A stretch of 64,000 nucleotides of DNA from Crossaster papposus (taxonomy: Eukaryota > Echinodermata > Asteroidea > Velatida > Solasteridae), in NCBI GenBank assembly GCA_037893245.1, contig JBAIAA010000749.1:310001-374000 (forward strand). Direction: 5' to 3'. Within the stretch, counting starts at the first letter, position 1. Every line of letters starts with the position of its first letter. Position numbers and translations under genes: made by a program. Below are positions 37,601 through 46,745 of the stretch, in pieces. The notes below the pieces were generated by a model. It worked only from the letters and a program-made list of their open reading frames with translations, did not search any database and was not told the origin of the DNA.

Positions 37601-39762
37601 TTAGGTGAACAGCGCCGCTCATTATGACGTCATCGTACGTTCTCGCTTTACGCGCGTCATCGCCTTCGGCCACTTTCGGGTACGGACTCGCTTCAGTTTT
37701 ATGAATGAAATCATTATGCATCGGGTACTGCACATGCGTAGTGATGATATGAGAAAAACCTAAGATGGCCGCTGTCTAGTGCTGAAAAAACCTTCCGAAT
37801 CGGTGAAGTTTTGGGCGAGTTATGACAGTTTAAAAACTTTTTGCGTCTTCCTTTTTTGGAACTCAAAGTTCTTACTGTCTCGGAGAGTCCATATTTGTAA
37901 TAATGTTATTCTTTCTCACGAAATTTCTTTGGAAATCAAGCGATTTAGTTCCGAATAATTCATTTGTTTAGCTGTCGAATGGTGTTACACACGTAGGTGG
38001 TCGGATTGATAGCGCGATGGTCGCGAGCAATATGCATGGCCATTTTTAGATAAAACTCCCAAAACTCCCAACGCGGCGTGGGAATGTATCAAGTTTACAT
38101 CAATGGCTCGGTCGACCCCCGCGTCGATGCATTGTTATGGAAATTGAGCGGCGGCGCATCGTTAAAAATAGAATGACTGGAGGGGAATGACCAGCAAATT
38201 GGCGGGACAATTTTACGTCACAAAAGTCACTGATAATTTTGGGCGTCAAATGAGTGCAAGTGCGCAGGCGTGCAAATTCCCGCATGATTTATGGGACAGG
38301 TTTGTTCGTGCTCAGGATCTCTCCAGAATGCATACTGGTGGAGTCTGATGGACTCGGGACACCAGCAGTTTTTGAAAACCAAAATTGGTGGACTGTGGTG
38401 GATTCAGGATACTTTCTAGTAAAAGCCGTGAGGGAGTTAGGGTTAACCCTTATGTACCTGAATCTATCAAAATCCTGTTTTGGAGGAGTTCGGCCTGATA
38501 CCTTCATATTGAACAAACTTGTTGAATCTGATGAATTCAGGATTTTAAGCCTAGGCTAGTAGTACTGCAGAATTGTGCAGTACTGCAAAATGGATTTTGA
38601 AGTGATGGATTTTAAAACAAGAACAACATAAGAACAACATAAGAACAACTGCCCGACGCCAGTTAAAAACGAACGCCGTTTTTCTTGCTTTTCTCAGACT
38701 TAGCCTTCATGATTGTAAAACTTTAGACAGGTCAGTTAAGACAATATTTACTACAACCCTTCAAATTCACCCATTCCTGATAATTCAAGCAATTACCAAT
38801 GGTGTATTCTACCTTTAACCAGTTCGCGCCGGATGACGTATATAAACGCAAAAATGTCCCCAAATTCAAAACGGATGACGCATAAACACGCCAAGTTCAA
38901 GTTCGGAAATGTATGTCAGCAGCGCGCAAGGCCGGAAATGCGTGGGTGTGCTACCCAGCACTATCGGCCTGAACACGCTTCGGATCGAGTTTCGTTAAAA
39001 ATAATCCCGCCCGTCGGCTCGGCGATGTTAAAATAATCCCGGCGCGAACTGGTTAAAGGTAGGATACACCATTGGTCATTGCTTGAATTATCATGAATGA
39101 GTAGATTTGGGGGGTTGTATTTTATAGTAAATATTGTTTAACTGACCTGTCCGAAGTTTTACAATCATGGATGATGAGAAAAGCATGAAAAACAGCGTTT
39201 GTTTTTAACCGGCGTCGAGCAGTTATTCTTATGTTATTTGTGTGGACGGCGATCGCGAAAAATTATAAAAATCAATTTTTCAGAATAATTACAGGATATC
39301 TAGCGCAATCATTTTGCTGGATGCCTAGAATCAGTATTTACTTTCATATTGAGTAAAATATTTCTTAATAATTCGGTAGTAAATTTTTCCGATAACTGCA
39401 AATGTTGTATACTAGTTTAAGCACCAAGAGCGCCTTCCGGCGCTATTTCATCAACACCGGACATTGACAACACGTGCTTTTATCATAGCAAACAACAGGT
39501 CAGCGCCCTCACGGGTAGGATACGAAAAGGCAGCAGAAATGCATTGCATGCACAGCGGCCAGGGTGATCATTCGCTGTCGATTTCAACAGGATTGTTGCG
39601 CTGATCAGATTAACCCAGACGTCACCAAATTTACCTTTGCTATGTCTTTTACTAAATACCAATAAATAAACGATGAAAAGGTATCCATTATTACCCCTTG
39701 AATTTAGCTGAGAGTCTTTGAGGAATTGTGCCGGTGCTCTCTATTTCGCCGCTGGACGACAT
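28692..39762 (-). CDS. ARMT1: Damage-control phosphatase ARMT1 (DUF89 family)
   Basis: Five exons, in transcript order 39762-39695, 36093-35988, 34111-33867, 31342-31192 and 29465-28692, join with consistent phases to 447 residues, near the length of animal ARMT1. Exon 1 starts MSSSGEIEST. Later hallmarks are SFAYYTVKDRLP, WYLSPWLYVECYMYRR, IALWGNKCDLS, the metal-site LDNAGFE (D257, N258), KGDLNYRKL (D371) and GFHPAPHC. The family is a metal-dependent phosphatase acting on sugar phosphates, also reported as a PCNA protein-glutamate methyltransferase. Every junction is GT-AG. The introns are full of repeats, including a 19-bp minisatellite in intron 2. The first exon was placed because its open frame joins in phase and a Met lies 22 codons upstream of the donor. 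Confidence 0.95.
30580..30840. repeat. Tandem duplication in ARMT1 intron 4
   Basis: Units beginning TTGTATGCAGCG start near 30585, 30704 and 30812, about 110-120 bp apart, sharing GTGAAAGAAATGCACAGCAT. The third copy is truncated. A piece of another interspersed repeat (AGCACAAAAAAAGTTGCTTA) follows at about 30940-31060. Confidence 0.65.
31542..31843. mobile_element. Pogo/Tigger-like MITE in ARMT1 intron 3
   Basis: Ends TACAGTGTAACACCGCTATA and the inverse of TACAGTGGAACGCCGCTGTA enclose 302 bp, with TA as target. Ends of the CAGTG(G/T)AAC type are usual for pogo-group Tc1/mariner elements; the assignment is by terminus only. Confidence 0.65.
32260..32567 (+). pseudogene. CR1/L2-like LINE 3' end in ARMT1 intron 3
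   Basis: The frame reads HASPYLWNKLPLAIHSL and ends DCPQYLA-stop, a LINE ORF2 C-terminus. The 3' UTR follows with GCGCATTATAAATA and an (ATT)n tail at about 32548-32565. It is truncated on the 5' side. Confidence 0.75.
33065..33452. mobile_element. Circularly permuted copy of MITE family A
   Basis: The two element halves are present in the same strand but in swapped order. They are joined at their ends through one TTTAAA (33270-33275), giving TATTCTACCTTTAAAGGTAG. Both outer limits fall at the same internal 13-mer CGATCGCCGGACG (33065-33077 and 33440-33452), which is the centre of the normal element. Confidence 0.75.
33580..33790 (+). mobile_element. SINE, 5'-truncated copy, in ARMT1 intron 3
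   Basis: Shares AAGCAAGGCAATTAAACCAC, GGATGGGACGTAAAGCCGTA and CTTATCGCTAAGAGAAGG with the longer SINE at 45846-46230. The tRNA-derived head is missing. Confidence 0.7.
34675..35507. repeat. 19-bp minisatellite (ACGGCAGAGGGGTGTCGAA)n in ARMT1 intron 2
   Basis: About 44 units in tandem. A variant block (AACGACAGTGGGGTGTCGTA onward) occurs at 34881 and again at 35090, exactly 209 bp or 11 units apart, so part of the array has a higher-order duplication. Because 19 is not a multiple of 3 and the unit contains no stop in any phase on either strand, long open frames of up to 340 codons arise in several frames. They are artefacts, not a gene. Confidence 0.95.
35508..35878. repeat. G-run tandem repeat (GCGTCGGAGCACTTAG + poly-G)n
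   Basis: About 16 units of GGCGTCGGAGCACTTAGG, separated by G runs of 6 to about 22 bases, follow directly after the 19-bp array. The last part of each unit resembles the 19-mer (GGGGCGTCG), so it probably grew from that array. Confidence 0.9.
36526..37227. mobile_element. Fold-back element N with duplicated right end, in ARMT1 intron 1
   Basis: Arms start TAGCCCAGGTTGGATTGGAC and mirror to CCTGGGCTA at 37115-37123. The arms run almost to the centre near 36820, so the element could form a hairpin with stems of about 280 bp. The outer 82 bp are tandemly duplicated (37064-37145 and 37146-37227). Confidence 0.8.
37277..38578 (+). repeat. Repeat family M, copy 1 (interrupted)
   Basis: Rich in GATGGACT, GGATTCAGGATA and similar words. 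It aligns with 61959-62437 from TAACCCTAACCACCCT onward. It is split at 37564-38310 by a separate element; the other copy reads through that site. Confidence 0.75.
37564..38310. mobile_element. 747-bp element with CAC ends and 5-bp target duplication
   Basis: Inverted ends CACGTACAAACTTATCGC and CACGAACAAACCTGTCCC (the latter on the minus strand) are bounded by CTCAG on both sides (37559-37563 and 38311-38315). The paralogous copy of repeat M (about 62230) has a single CTCAG. The 5-bp duplication and 5'-CAC ends recall Transib/RAG-type transposons, but no transposase is present, so the class is uncertain. Confidence 0.75.
38635..38818. mobile_element. MITE family A, half copy
   Basis: Only the right half, ending TATTCTACCTTTAA, is present. 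The break lies near the element centre. It is immediately followed by MITE B at the shared TTAA. Confidence 0.7.
38819..39052. mobile_element. MITE family B, copy 1 (TTAA target)
   Basis: Ends CCAGTTCGCGCCGG and CCGGCGCGAACTGG between TTAA copies at 38815-38818 and 39053-39056. It sits exactly between two family A sequences, so it used the TTAA at their junction as its target. Confidence 0.8.
39053..39420. mobile_element. MITE family A, full copy 2
   Basis: Starts TTAAAGGTAGGATACACCA and ends near TTGTATACTAGTTTAA, so the right terminus has decayed. Contains the central GGCGATCGCG block. Confidence 0.75.
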
Positions 39763-40440
39763 TTTCGGCTGAACATACGTGACGTACGTACACACAAGGT
39801 CGATACTTGGTATTCGACTTTTTTGCCGATACGTTTCTGGAATCGTCAATTTTCTCCACGTGTGGGGTCCTTGAATAAAACTTTTCGAGAAAAGGATTTG
39901 TTTTTGCATTAATCTGTTAATATCTGCACGCACCAAGTAGGTATACGGTACGGGTGCGGCTGATTGATGTACATAGGCGTAAACATGTAAATACCTGTAC
40001 CTCCGCGTTAATACATATTGATGCACTCAGCTCCAGAAGTACAACTAGAAAAACAGAAAATACAAAAAAATGCTCGTGGCGTGTGAAAACCCTGCGCATG
40101 CGTTACTTGACCTTGGTAACCTGAAATTTGGGATAAACAATGGCGCACTGCACCGTGCACGTATGCGATGCTGTACTACGTACATGTACATGTACATGTA
40201 CACAATGTACACAATGTGCTTTATCGCTACTCTAAACCATCGCTAGCCTGCTTATTATTAAACGCAAGGCAAAATAGTCCCATCAGAATCTTGACTCAAA
40301 TATTATAATAAGGTAAGATGGTTAATGTTATTTAACTCTTTTTTCATCAGATGAGATAGAGCAAAACAAATTTTGTTTCGATTTCGCTAAACTAAGACTC
40401 TGAAACTAGTGACAATAACAATACGGCCGACCACGCGGTC
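39763..40440. other. ARMT1 upstream region
   Basis: This is the 5' flank of ARMT1. No TATA box stands out. It contains a short (GTACAT)n run at about 40185-40203. No coding exon is supported here. Confidence 0.4.
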
Positions 40441-40464
40441 ACTAGCTCGGTCCATAGGGCAATA

Positions 40465-41332
40465 GGTATTTTGCGGAACTTGCAGAACGTGCAGAACTCT
40501 GCGGAACTCTGCAGAACAACATATATTACTCCGAATTTCACCGATTAAAGTCACAATATCGACTTTAACCCTAACCCCCTAGGCTCTCGCACTAGGAAGC
40601 ATACCAAACCTAACAAACTTCAACAGCTCACACATGTTCAGTAATTTTTGGTACAGTACTGAACCTGCCAAACTCTAACAGTTGAAGTTTTATTGACTTG
40701 GAACAGTGATAACTGGCCAGTGGTATTATGTGTTTTAGTGGGGACACACATACAACTTGTGTAAGTGTCCATACACTTACAGTTGACCAGGAACTGTGCC
40801 GTGACCATGTGGGTCACTCATGTATAAATGCCTGTGCATTCTCAAAATTTCTAACATTTTGACAAGTCTCGTGCCTTTCTGTCCTGAACCTCACAGAATT
40901 CAACAGGGTCTCCCTGGGCCTTTGGTACTGAGTCAAACAAAGTCTAACAACAAGTTGTTACGGTTTGGTACCAAACCTGCCAAAACCTAGCGAAAGCTGC
41001 AGTTGGAGTTTGATGGGTTTGGGGTAGTTAGGGTTAAAGACAGAAAAACGTTGAAACCTCACTAGTAACTGCCAAATATTCATGTATTTTCGCTTGAAAT
41101 AAATAATTGTTGCAAAACGACGCGGCTGGTCGTCACAATCTATATACGTGCAGAACACGTTAGGGTTAGGGTTAGGGTTAGGGTTAGGGTTAGGGTTAGG
41201 GTTAGGGTTAGGGTTAGGGTTAGGGTTAGGGTTAGGGTTAGGGTTAGGGTTAGGGGTTATTTTGTATTTATTCTGTGTAATTTTAGTTGTTTTGCAGAGT
41301 TCTGCACGTTCTGCAAGGTCCTGCAAAATACC
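40465..41332. repeat. Inverted-repeat unit enclosing the telomeric tract
   Basis: Arms of about 39 bp (40465-40503 and 41294-41332) share GGTATTTTGC and TTGCAGAACGTGCAGAACTC. Outside them lie near-direct repeats TCCATAGGGC (40451) and TCCATAGAGC (41341). The unit looks like an insertion of about 870 bp. Part of the arm also occurs at 20375-20411. Confidence 0.6.
41160..41255 (+). repeat. Interstitial telomeric repeat (TTAGGG)16
   Basis: Sixteen perfect TTAGGG units in 96 bp. The motif is the ancestral metazoan telomere repeat. Because it sits inside an internal region between inverted arms, it is interstitial rather than a chromosome end. Confidence 0.97.
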
Positions 41333-41660
41333 CACACCCGTCCATAGAGCATAGACGTGGAGAAAAAGAAAAAAAACTCCATGGATAGCCTATCCATGGA
41401 GGTTTCTATCCTCATGGCCATGCATTGTGTGTACTTATATTTGGTGGCCTACATTTTGGATCTAGTCCCATATGGCCTATATATCAGACAAAATTAGCAG
41501 CCTGCATAATTTGTCTAGATATGTTGTCTGAAATATTTATCTAAAGCAAAAACTACAGACGTTTTCCTAGTTCCGGATCGCAAAAAACATTCAGGCTGTT
41601 TTCGGCAAGTCTAATTCTCGAAATTCAAATGAAATAGGTTTAGTAGTTTCCCTTAAACTA

Positions 41661-42036
41661 TTAAGAGGGATCGTATACGTTTGGTAATTACTCCAAAAAT
41701 GTATGGCAATAAAAACTTACTTAGTAAGAAGTACGGCAGCTTTGCATGTTGAGAAACTTTTCACTTCAAAGTACTGCGGTTATGGAAAAATATATCACTT
41801 TTTATCCCCAAAAATTTGAATCTGAGAAGCGTTACTGCAGTGACGTTTCTCCGACTGTGTATTCCAATGCAGATTATTCTTCCTGCGTGGAAATAACCGC
41901 TTTAGATTTTCGGCAATATCTCAAAATCGCTACCACCTTTTGAAATGAAATTTTTACAGGTTAGTTTTATGGTATATATCTATAGGATTGAAACAAACAA
42001 TGGGTTCCAATTACCAAACGTGTACGATCCCTTTAA
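41661..42036. mobile_element. MITE family D, copy 3, nested in element H
   Basis: TTAA borders; ends GAGGGATCGTATACGTTTGG and ACCAAACGTGTACGATCCCT. The homologous position in element H copy 1 (about 19080-19100) has no insertion. Confidence 0.85.
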
Positions 42037-42193
42037 GTGATAAGAAACTACAGTTTTTGTTTCGATATTTATGCTCTTTTTAATTTGAAAATACAACGTC
42101 AAATATACCGACATCACTTTTCCTAGTTGCGGATCGGTTTAACCAATTCCGGATCAGGTTAAAAACTGCTTCGTACATGAAAAATAATCACGC

Positions 42194-42239
42194 TAGAACC
42201 ATGGAGCAATAAACTAGTTTATTGCTCCATGCTAGAACC
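42194..42239. mobile_element. Micro-palindrome insertion 3 (32 nt, perfect)
   Basis: 42201-42232 is a perfect palindrome, starting CATGGAGCAATAAAC and centred on ACTAGT. It is flanked by CTAGAAC on both sides (42194-42200, 42233-42239). Element H copy 1 carries one uninterrupted site (TATAGAACC read on the minus strand at 18921-18929). Confidence 0.75.
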
Positions 42240-43122
42240 AACCCGAATCAAGCCTGGCGGCAACGAGCCGAAAAACTTTGACCCACAGAACACGTCATAT
42301 GAAATCGCTTGCGCGCGTGTAGTTGATGCATGTAATACGCGCGATCCGGAACTAGGAAAAGATAAACAATCAGTCTTTGAAATCGCTTGCACCCGTGTAG
42401 TTGATGCATGTAATACGCGCGATCCGGAACTAGGAAAAGATATACAATCAGTCTTTGGCAGATTGTTTAATACTGGAGACTTTTAGACTTATTTTTACTC
42501 AACAAATAATTGTTGCATGAGTTTTATACAACTGTAAAAAGGGCATAAATGAAATCAAACGTTTTGAGTGACATGTCGCAGAATATTTGTTCGTGGTTTT
42601 GCGGCTCCCGTAATTTCTAAAAACCGTCCAAACATGTCGAAAGTCAAAAGTCTAGCAAAAATTCCTTTTCTGGATATTTGATTGAAAAGATATTTATGTA
42701 TCAAGAAGCTTGCATGTTTCTTTTCAAAATGCACTTCATCTAAAAAAATTGTATTGGAGACCAAAGCCATAAGAGGTAGGTTTTTATTTGAAGCGATCCT
42801 GAACTAGGAAAACAACTGTATAGTATGTATCTTTGCAATCGGTGGCAATTGCCTCATGATTAAATTATATGTACATTTTGTTGTACATTGTATTTTTGAA
42901 TTTGAGTTTCATTAGGCAGCGCATGTTACTGTAGTGTTAGGTGAGCCTTATTAAGTAGGGCAGGGCCTATAGGCCTAGGGGTTTGATTGGTTTTTTTGAA
43001 CATTTGGGGTCAAAGTGATAATGACAAAGACAAAATGCAACACAAAAATAAAGATATATACTTAGGAAACTATATTGTTCTCTTTTTGTCTTTTTTCGTT
43101 AAGGTGAGGCTTTTGCTGAACC

Positions 43123-44727
43123 ATGAGGATATGTTCCGTTACAAACTGCAGCAACAGTACCTATCAACTTGAAAAATGGAAACAGGGTCAGTGTACAAAG
43201 CATGGATGCCATTTTGGTTTCGGAAGATGTGTTTGTGAACCTCCATTCCATCTTCACCCATTTCCAACTGAGAAACGTGATGCAGACACCAGGCGTCGTT
43301 GGCACATGCTGATCAACAGGAAAGATCCCAAAACAAACACGAACTGGGTTGCAAAATCCTACGATCGTGTATGCTCAAGACACTTTCTTGATGGCAGACC
43401 AACAAGAGAACATCCGGACCCTTGTTTGCATCTTGGCTACAGTTTAAGTCCAGCCACTGCTAAACCGATTACTCCAAGACGACCCCCTACCGAAAGGCAA
43501 TTGAACCCCAGAGAACTAAAAAGGAGAAAAATAACAGAAACTACCGATGTCCAGATAGAACATCAGGCAGAAGAGTCGGCTTTTTCACATGACCACAAAT
43601 ACACACTATACATGTACAGGTGCAACTGCCAACCAAATTGTGAATGCCCCGGATGTGCAAGTAAAGAAAGTCAAATAAGAAGTCTTGAAAAAAGAGTCCA
43701 AGAACTTGAATATGAAGTTGTTGCTTTGAAAGTAAGGTCGCTGAAGAAGCCTAAAGCTAAGAAACAGTCCATCTTCTCTTCCACGGTCTTACAAACTGAT
43801 ACTGATGTTAATCATTGCACCGGAATCAAGACTAAGGCATTTATGGATTCTTTGTTCAAATATGTTGAACCACATGCAAAGAAAATGACTTACTGGGATG
43901 GCACAAAAAGAGCAACAAAGGGACACAAAAAAAGGAACTACAAGAACACTACAGCAAAGTCAGGACCAAAACGTAAACTGCCTTTGAAAGACGAGTTTGT
44001 CATGGTTTTGATGCGGTTGCGATTGGACTTAACTCTGCATTTTCTTGCAATATTGTTTGGAGTGGGCAAAAGTACGTGCTCACGAGTCATCGTTACTTGG
44101 ATCAGATTCATGGCAGGAGTATTGAAGCCTCTCATCGTGTGGCCAGATAGAGGAACCATCACTCGCAACCTACCAAGAGTATTCGAAACCTCATGTAGGA
44201 AACTCAGGTGCATCATTGATTTCACTGAGTTTTTTATTCAGAGACCAAGATCCCTTGCATTGCAAGATGCAACATGGTCAGATTATAAAAAACACAATAC
44301 CCTCAAAGTGCTTGTAGGCATTACTCCAACAGGGACAATATCATTTTTGTCCAAGGCGTATGGAGGCAGAGCATCCAATGTTTTCATAACACAAAAAAGC
44401 GGCCTTCTCGGTCTAATTGACCCTGGAGACGTACTGATGGCAGATAGAGGATTCCTAATCCAAGAAGAGTCAGAAGACCTAATGTTTCACCAAGCCACTC
44501 TAGAAATTCCACCACCAGGCCAGGGACATCGGCAGATGACACGCGACAAAGTCAAGAAAACTAAGAAAGTTGAAGATCTGCGTATTCATGTTGAACGTGC
44601 CATTGGTAGACTGAAAATCTTCAAAGTATTGAATGGCACTTTGCCTATTGCTCTTGTATCTTCAGCCGATGATATAATTACGGTCTGTGCTGCTCTTGCA
44701 AATCTTCAACCAGACCTCATTGAGTAA
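43123..44727 (+). CDS. THAP-domain DDE transposase (ISL2EU/DDE_Tnp_4-like)
   Basis: A single uninterrupted ORF of 534 residues. The N-terminal THAP-type zinc finger shows C4, C9, C84 and H87 (RICSVTNC, DRVCSRHF). A Cys-rich linker and a short coiled coil (about 185-210) follow. A helix-turn-helix region (about 288-330: FVMVLMRLRLDLTLHFLAIL, VGKSTCSR) precedes the DDE_Tnp_4 core: D366 in IIDFTEFF, D441 in MADRGF and E491 in HVERAIGR. All three catalytic residues are present, so the protein may be active. It would bind transposon ends and cut DNA in the nucleus. The decayed SWIM-finger gene converging on it from 47.9 kb is the partner expected of ISL2EU elements. A domesticated THAP gene is possible, but the repeat context favours a transposon. 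Confidence 0.85.
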   Translation: MRICSVTNCSNSTYQLEKWKQGQCTKHGCHFGFGRCVCEPPFHLHPFPTEKRDADTRRRWHMLINRKDPKTNTNWVAKSYDRVCSRHFLDGRPTREHPDPCLHLGYSLSPATAKPITPRRPPTERQLNPRELKRRKITETTDVQIEHQAEESAFSHDHKYTLYMYRCNCQPNCECPGCASKESQIRSLEKRVQELEYEVVALKVRSLKKPKAKKQSIFSSTVLQTDTDVNHCTGIKTKAFMDSLFKYVEPHAKKMTYWDGTKRATKGHKKRNYKNTTAKSGPKRKLPLKDEFVMVLMRLRLDLTLHFLAILFGVGKSTCSRVIVTWIRFMAGVLKPLIVWPDRGTITRNLPRVFETSCRKLRCIIDFTEFFIQRPRSLALQDATWSDYKKHNTLKVLVGITPTGTISFLSKAYGGRASNVFITQKSGLLGLIDPGDVLMADRGFLIQEESEDLMFHQATLEIPPPGQGHRQMTRDKVKKTKKVEDLRIHVERAIGRLKIFKVLNGTLPIALVSSADDIITVCAALANLQPDLIE

Positions 44728-44813
44728 AATTATGTAAATGTATCTCTGTAAAGCATTGAACAACTCATTCTGTTTGTGAACGTATATGTACTTCAAAGGT
44801 ACAGTATCATGCT

Positions 44814-45398
44814 TTAAAGGGTACTTGAAATTCAAAACTTTAATATGGCGAAATATACGTTTTAATAAGGCGAAATATACGTTTTAATAATGCTGAATAC
44901 TTAACAACTGCAAAAACTTCATATTTGTTTATGTTGGTTCATTAATCGTGACCCTAAAATAAAAAGCAATATGCGCCGTGCCCCGCCCATAAAAGATGAC
45001 AACACGGTAAGAATCGAGCGTGGCTGTACCAGGCTAAGCCTAGCCTTGAATACAAGGCTATGCTGTATCCGCAACGTGGGATCATCGTTTGCCACAACAC
45101 TAAACGTGTAGATAGCCGTATACAAACGTGTACATAGCCGTGCATGTACGTATAATAATGCATTGCGGGCTATGTACATGTTTGGTGTTATGACAAACGA
45201 TGATCCCACGTTGCGGATACAGTGCAGCCTTGTATTCAAGGCTAGGCTTAGCCTGGTATATCCACGCTACATGTATATTCTTACCGTGACGTCATCTTTT
45301 GTGGGCGGGGCACGGCGTTTTTGCAGTTGTTAAGTATTCAGCGTTATTAAAGCGTATTTTTCGCCATATTAAAGTTTTGAATTTTAGTTACCCTTTAA
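44814..45398. mobile_element. Fold-back MITE L, copy 1 (TTAA target)
   Basis: Starts TTAAAGGGTACTTGAAATTC and ends with the inverse, GAATTTTAGTTACCCTTTAA. The arms continue through ACGATGATCCCACGTTGCGG to the centre near 45120, so almost the whole 585 bp is one imperfect palindrome. Copy 2 is at 49949-50564. Confidence 0.85.
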
Positions 45399-45845
45399 TC
45401 AACATGTTCAAGAAGAAATAAAGTGAACATCCACTCCCAATAATAAAGATATAAAAGGCTGACTACAATAAAATTGTTTAAGCTGCTCAATATTATTATA
45501 CACCCACTTGCAGCTGCAAGTAATCCTTCATATTTTGTAACATAAAAGATGAATATCATTTCAAAATATGAAAACACCTCAAGAGTCGTCAAATTGCTGC
45601 TTTTGAACACCACTATATTTTGTGTAACCTCTTGGGCATCAGTTATAAAATCAATATACATGTACATTGTAAATGGTAAAGAACACGTAAATAAATGTTG
45701 AAAGTTGAATATGGTAACTGCTTTGTTAATTAACACAAACAAAATTGTACACATTATGTAATTGCTTTTGTGGCAAACTCTAAAGCAAAATACAACTCGC
45801 ACTGTGAAATTAATTTGTTAGAAGTGGCCCTTGGTAATTAAAATG

Positions 45846-46230
45846 GAGTGTCGTGCCCGAGCGGTTAAGAGCTGGGTTTTCTGTTCCGCAGAGCGTGAGT
45901 TCGAGTCCCGGTGTCGACACGTGTGTCCTTAAGCAAGGCAATTAAACCACTATTGCTTTGTTCTTTGGATGGGATGTAAAGTTGTAGGTCCTGTGTGTTG
46001 TATAATGTATAATGTGTGTATATATCTTTCTCATTATAAAATTGTATAATGCCCGTTAAAAATCCCAGAACACTTATCGCTAAGAGAAGGAGTTTGCCCC
46101 AGTGTTCCTGGATGACGTGCCTCTTTCTACGGTGTTCTTCTGGCTTACGAGCTACAGTGCCTTGAGCACTTTTGAAGGATCCTTGGTTTCATTACCAGAA
46201 AAAAAAATAATAATAATAATAAAAATGTTT
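45846..46230 (+). mobile_element. tRNA-derived SINE, full-length-like
   Basis: The head has an A-box-like GAGCGGTTAAGAGC and a B box GTTCGAGTCCC but no proper T stem, so it is not a functional tRNA. The body (AAGCAAGGCAATTAAACCAC, CTTATCGCTAAGAGAAGG) matches the copy at 33580. The 3' end is A-rich with (TAA)n. An insertion of about 45 bp lies near 46005-46050 relative to the other copy. Confidence 0.75.
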
Positions 46231-46242
46231 GCCCCAATAAAT

Positions 46243-46497
46243 TCTTCCAAATAGGCACTTGGGGAGAATAATGAGACAGTGGCACTTAGGGAGACATTTC
46301 AGTGTTTCCCTAAAGTGTCTAGCTACCCAAAAAAACGATATTTCTGGGAGTTATTTTTGTCCTAGAACGACAGATTTTGGTCTAAATAGCATAAATCTCG
46401 AAGATCTTAGAGAAAATGGTTAGGGTAAACAAGTTAGGACTGTTTTAAGTTTGTTTACATCTCTATGGGATTGTCTCCCCAAGTGCCTATTTGGAGG
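46243..46497. mobile_element. MITE P
   Basis: Inverted ends TTCCAAATAGGCACTTGGGG and CCCCAAGTGCCTATTTGGAG enclose about 255 bp. It lies directly after the SINE tail. Confidence 0.7.
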
Positions 46498-46745
46498 TAA
46501 ATACTGTACTGTATAAGTCACAAACGTACACGTTGCTATGATTACACATTTTTGGCATCAGTTCAGCTATGTACATGCATAAAGAAATGACTATTGAAAA
46601 AAGACAGTTTCTAACATTTAGGAAATAACTTTCTATGTGTTTGGTTTAAATTTTGAATAGTTGCAAGAAATGACAATCTTTTGAGTAATAAAACTATACA
46701 TTTCTTTTACAATTTCGAAAAATGTACATGTACTGTTGTATTCAC

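Larger units (their letters stand above)
41554..42820 (-). mobile_element. Transposon-like element H, copy 2, with nested insertions
   Basis: Inverted relative to 18428-19188. It starts TACAGACGTTTTCCTAGTTC and ends GAACTAGGAAAACAACTGTA. It has gained MITE D (41661-42036), a 32-nt micro-palindrome (42201-42232) and a tandem duplication of about 78 bp (42300-42377, 42378-42455) containing GCGATCCGGAACTAGGAAAA. Confidence 0.75.

Noticed and set aside
40958..41354. Open frames with poly-NP or poly-GL tracts
   Set aside because: Translation of the TTAGGG tract and its complement.
41375..41405. Palindrome CTCCATGGATAGCCTATCC... as a fifth micro-palindrome
   Set aside because: CATGG ends are present, but the flanks extend the palindrome rather than forming a direct repeat, so an insertion is not shown.
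45846..45920. Possible tRNA-Leu/Ser gene
   Set aside because: The T stem does not pair and the sequence runs into a SINE body with an A-rich tail; it is the SINE head.
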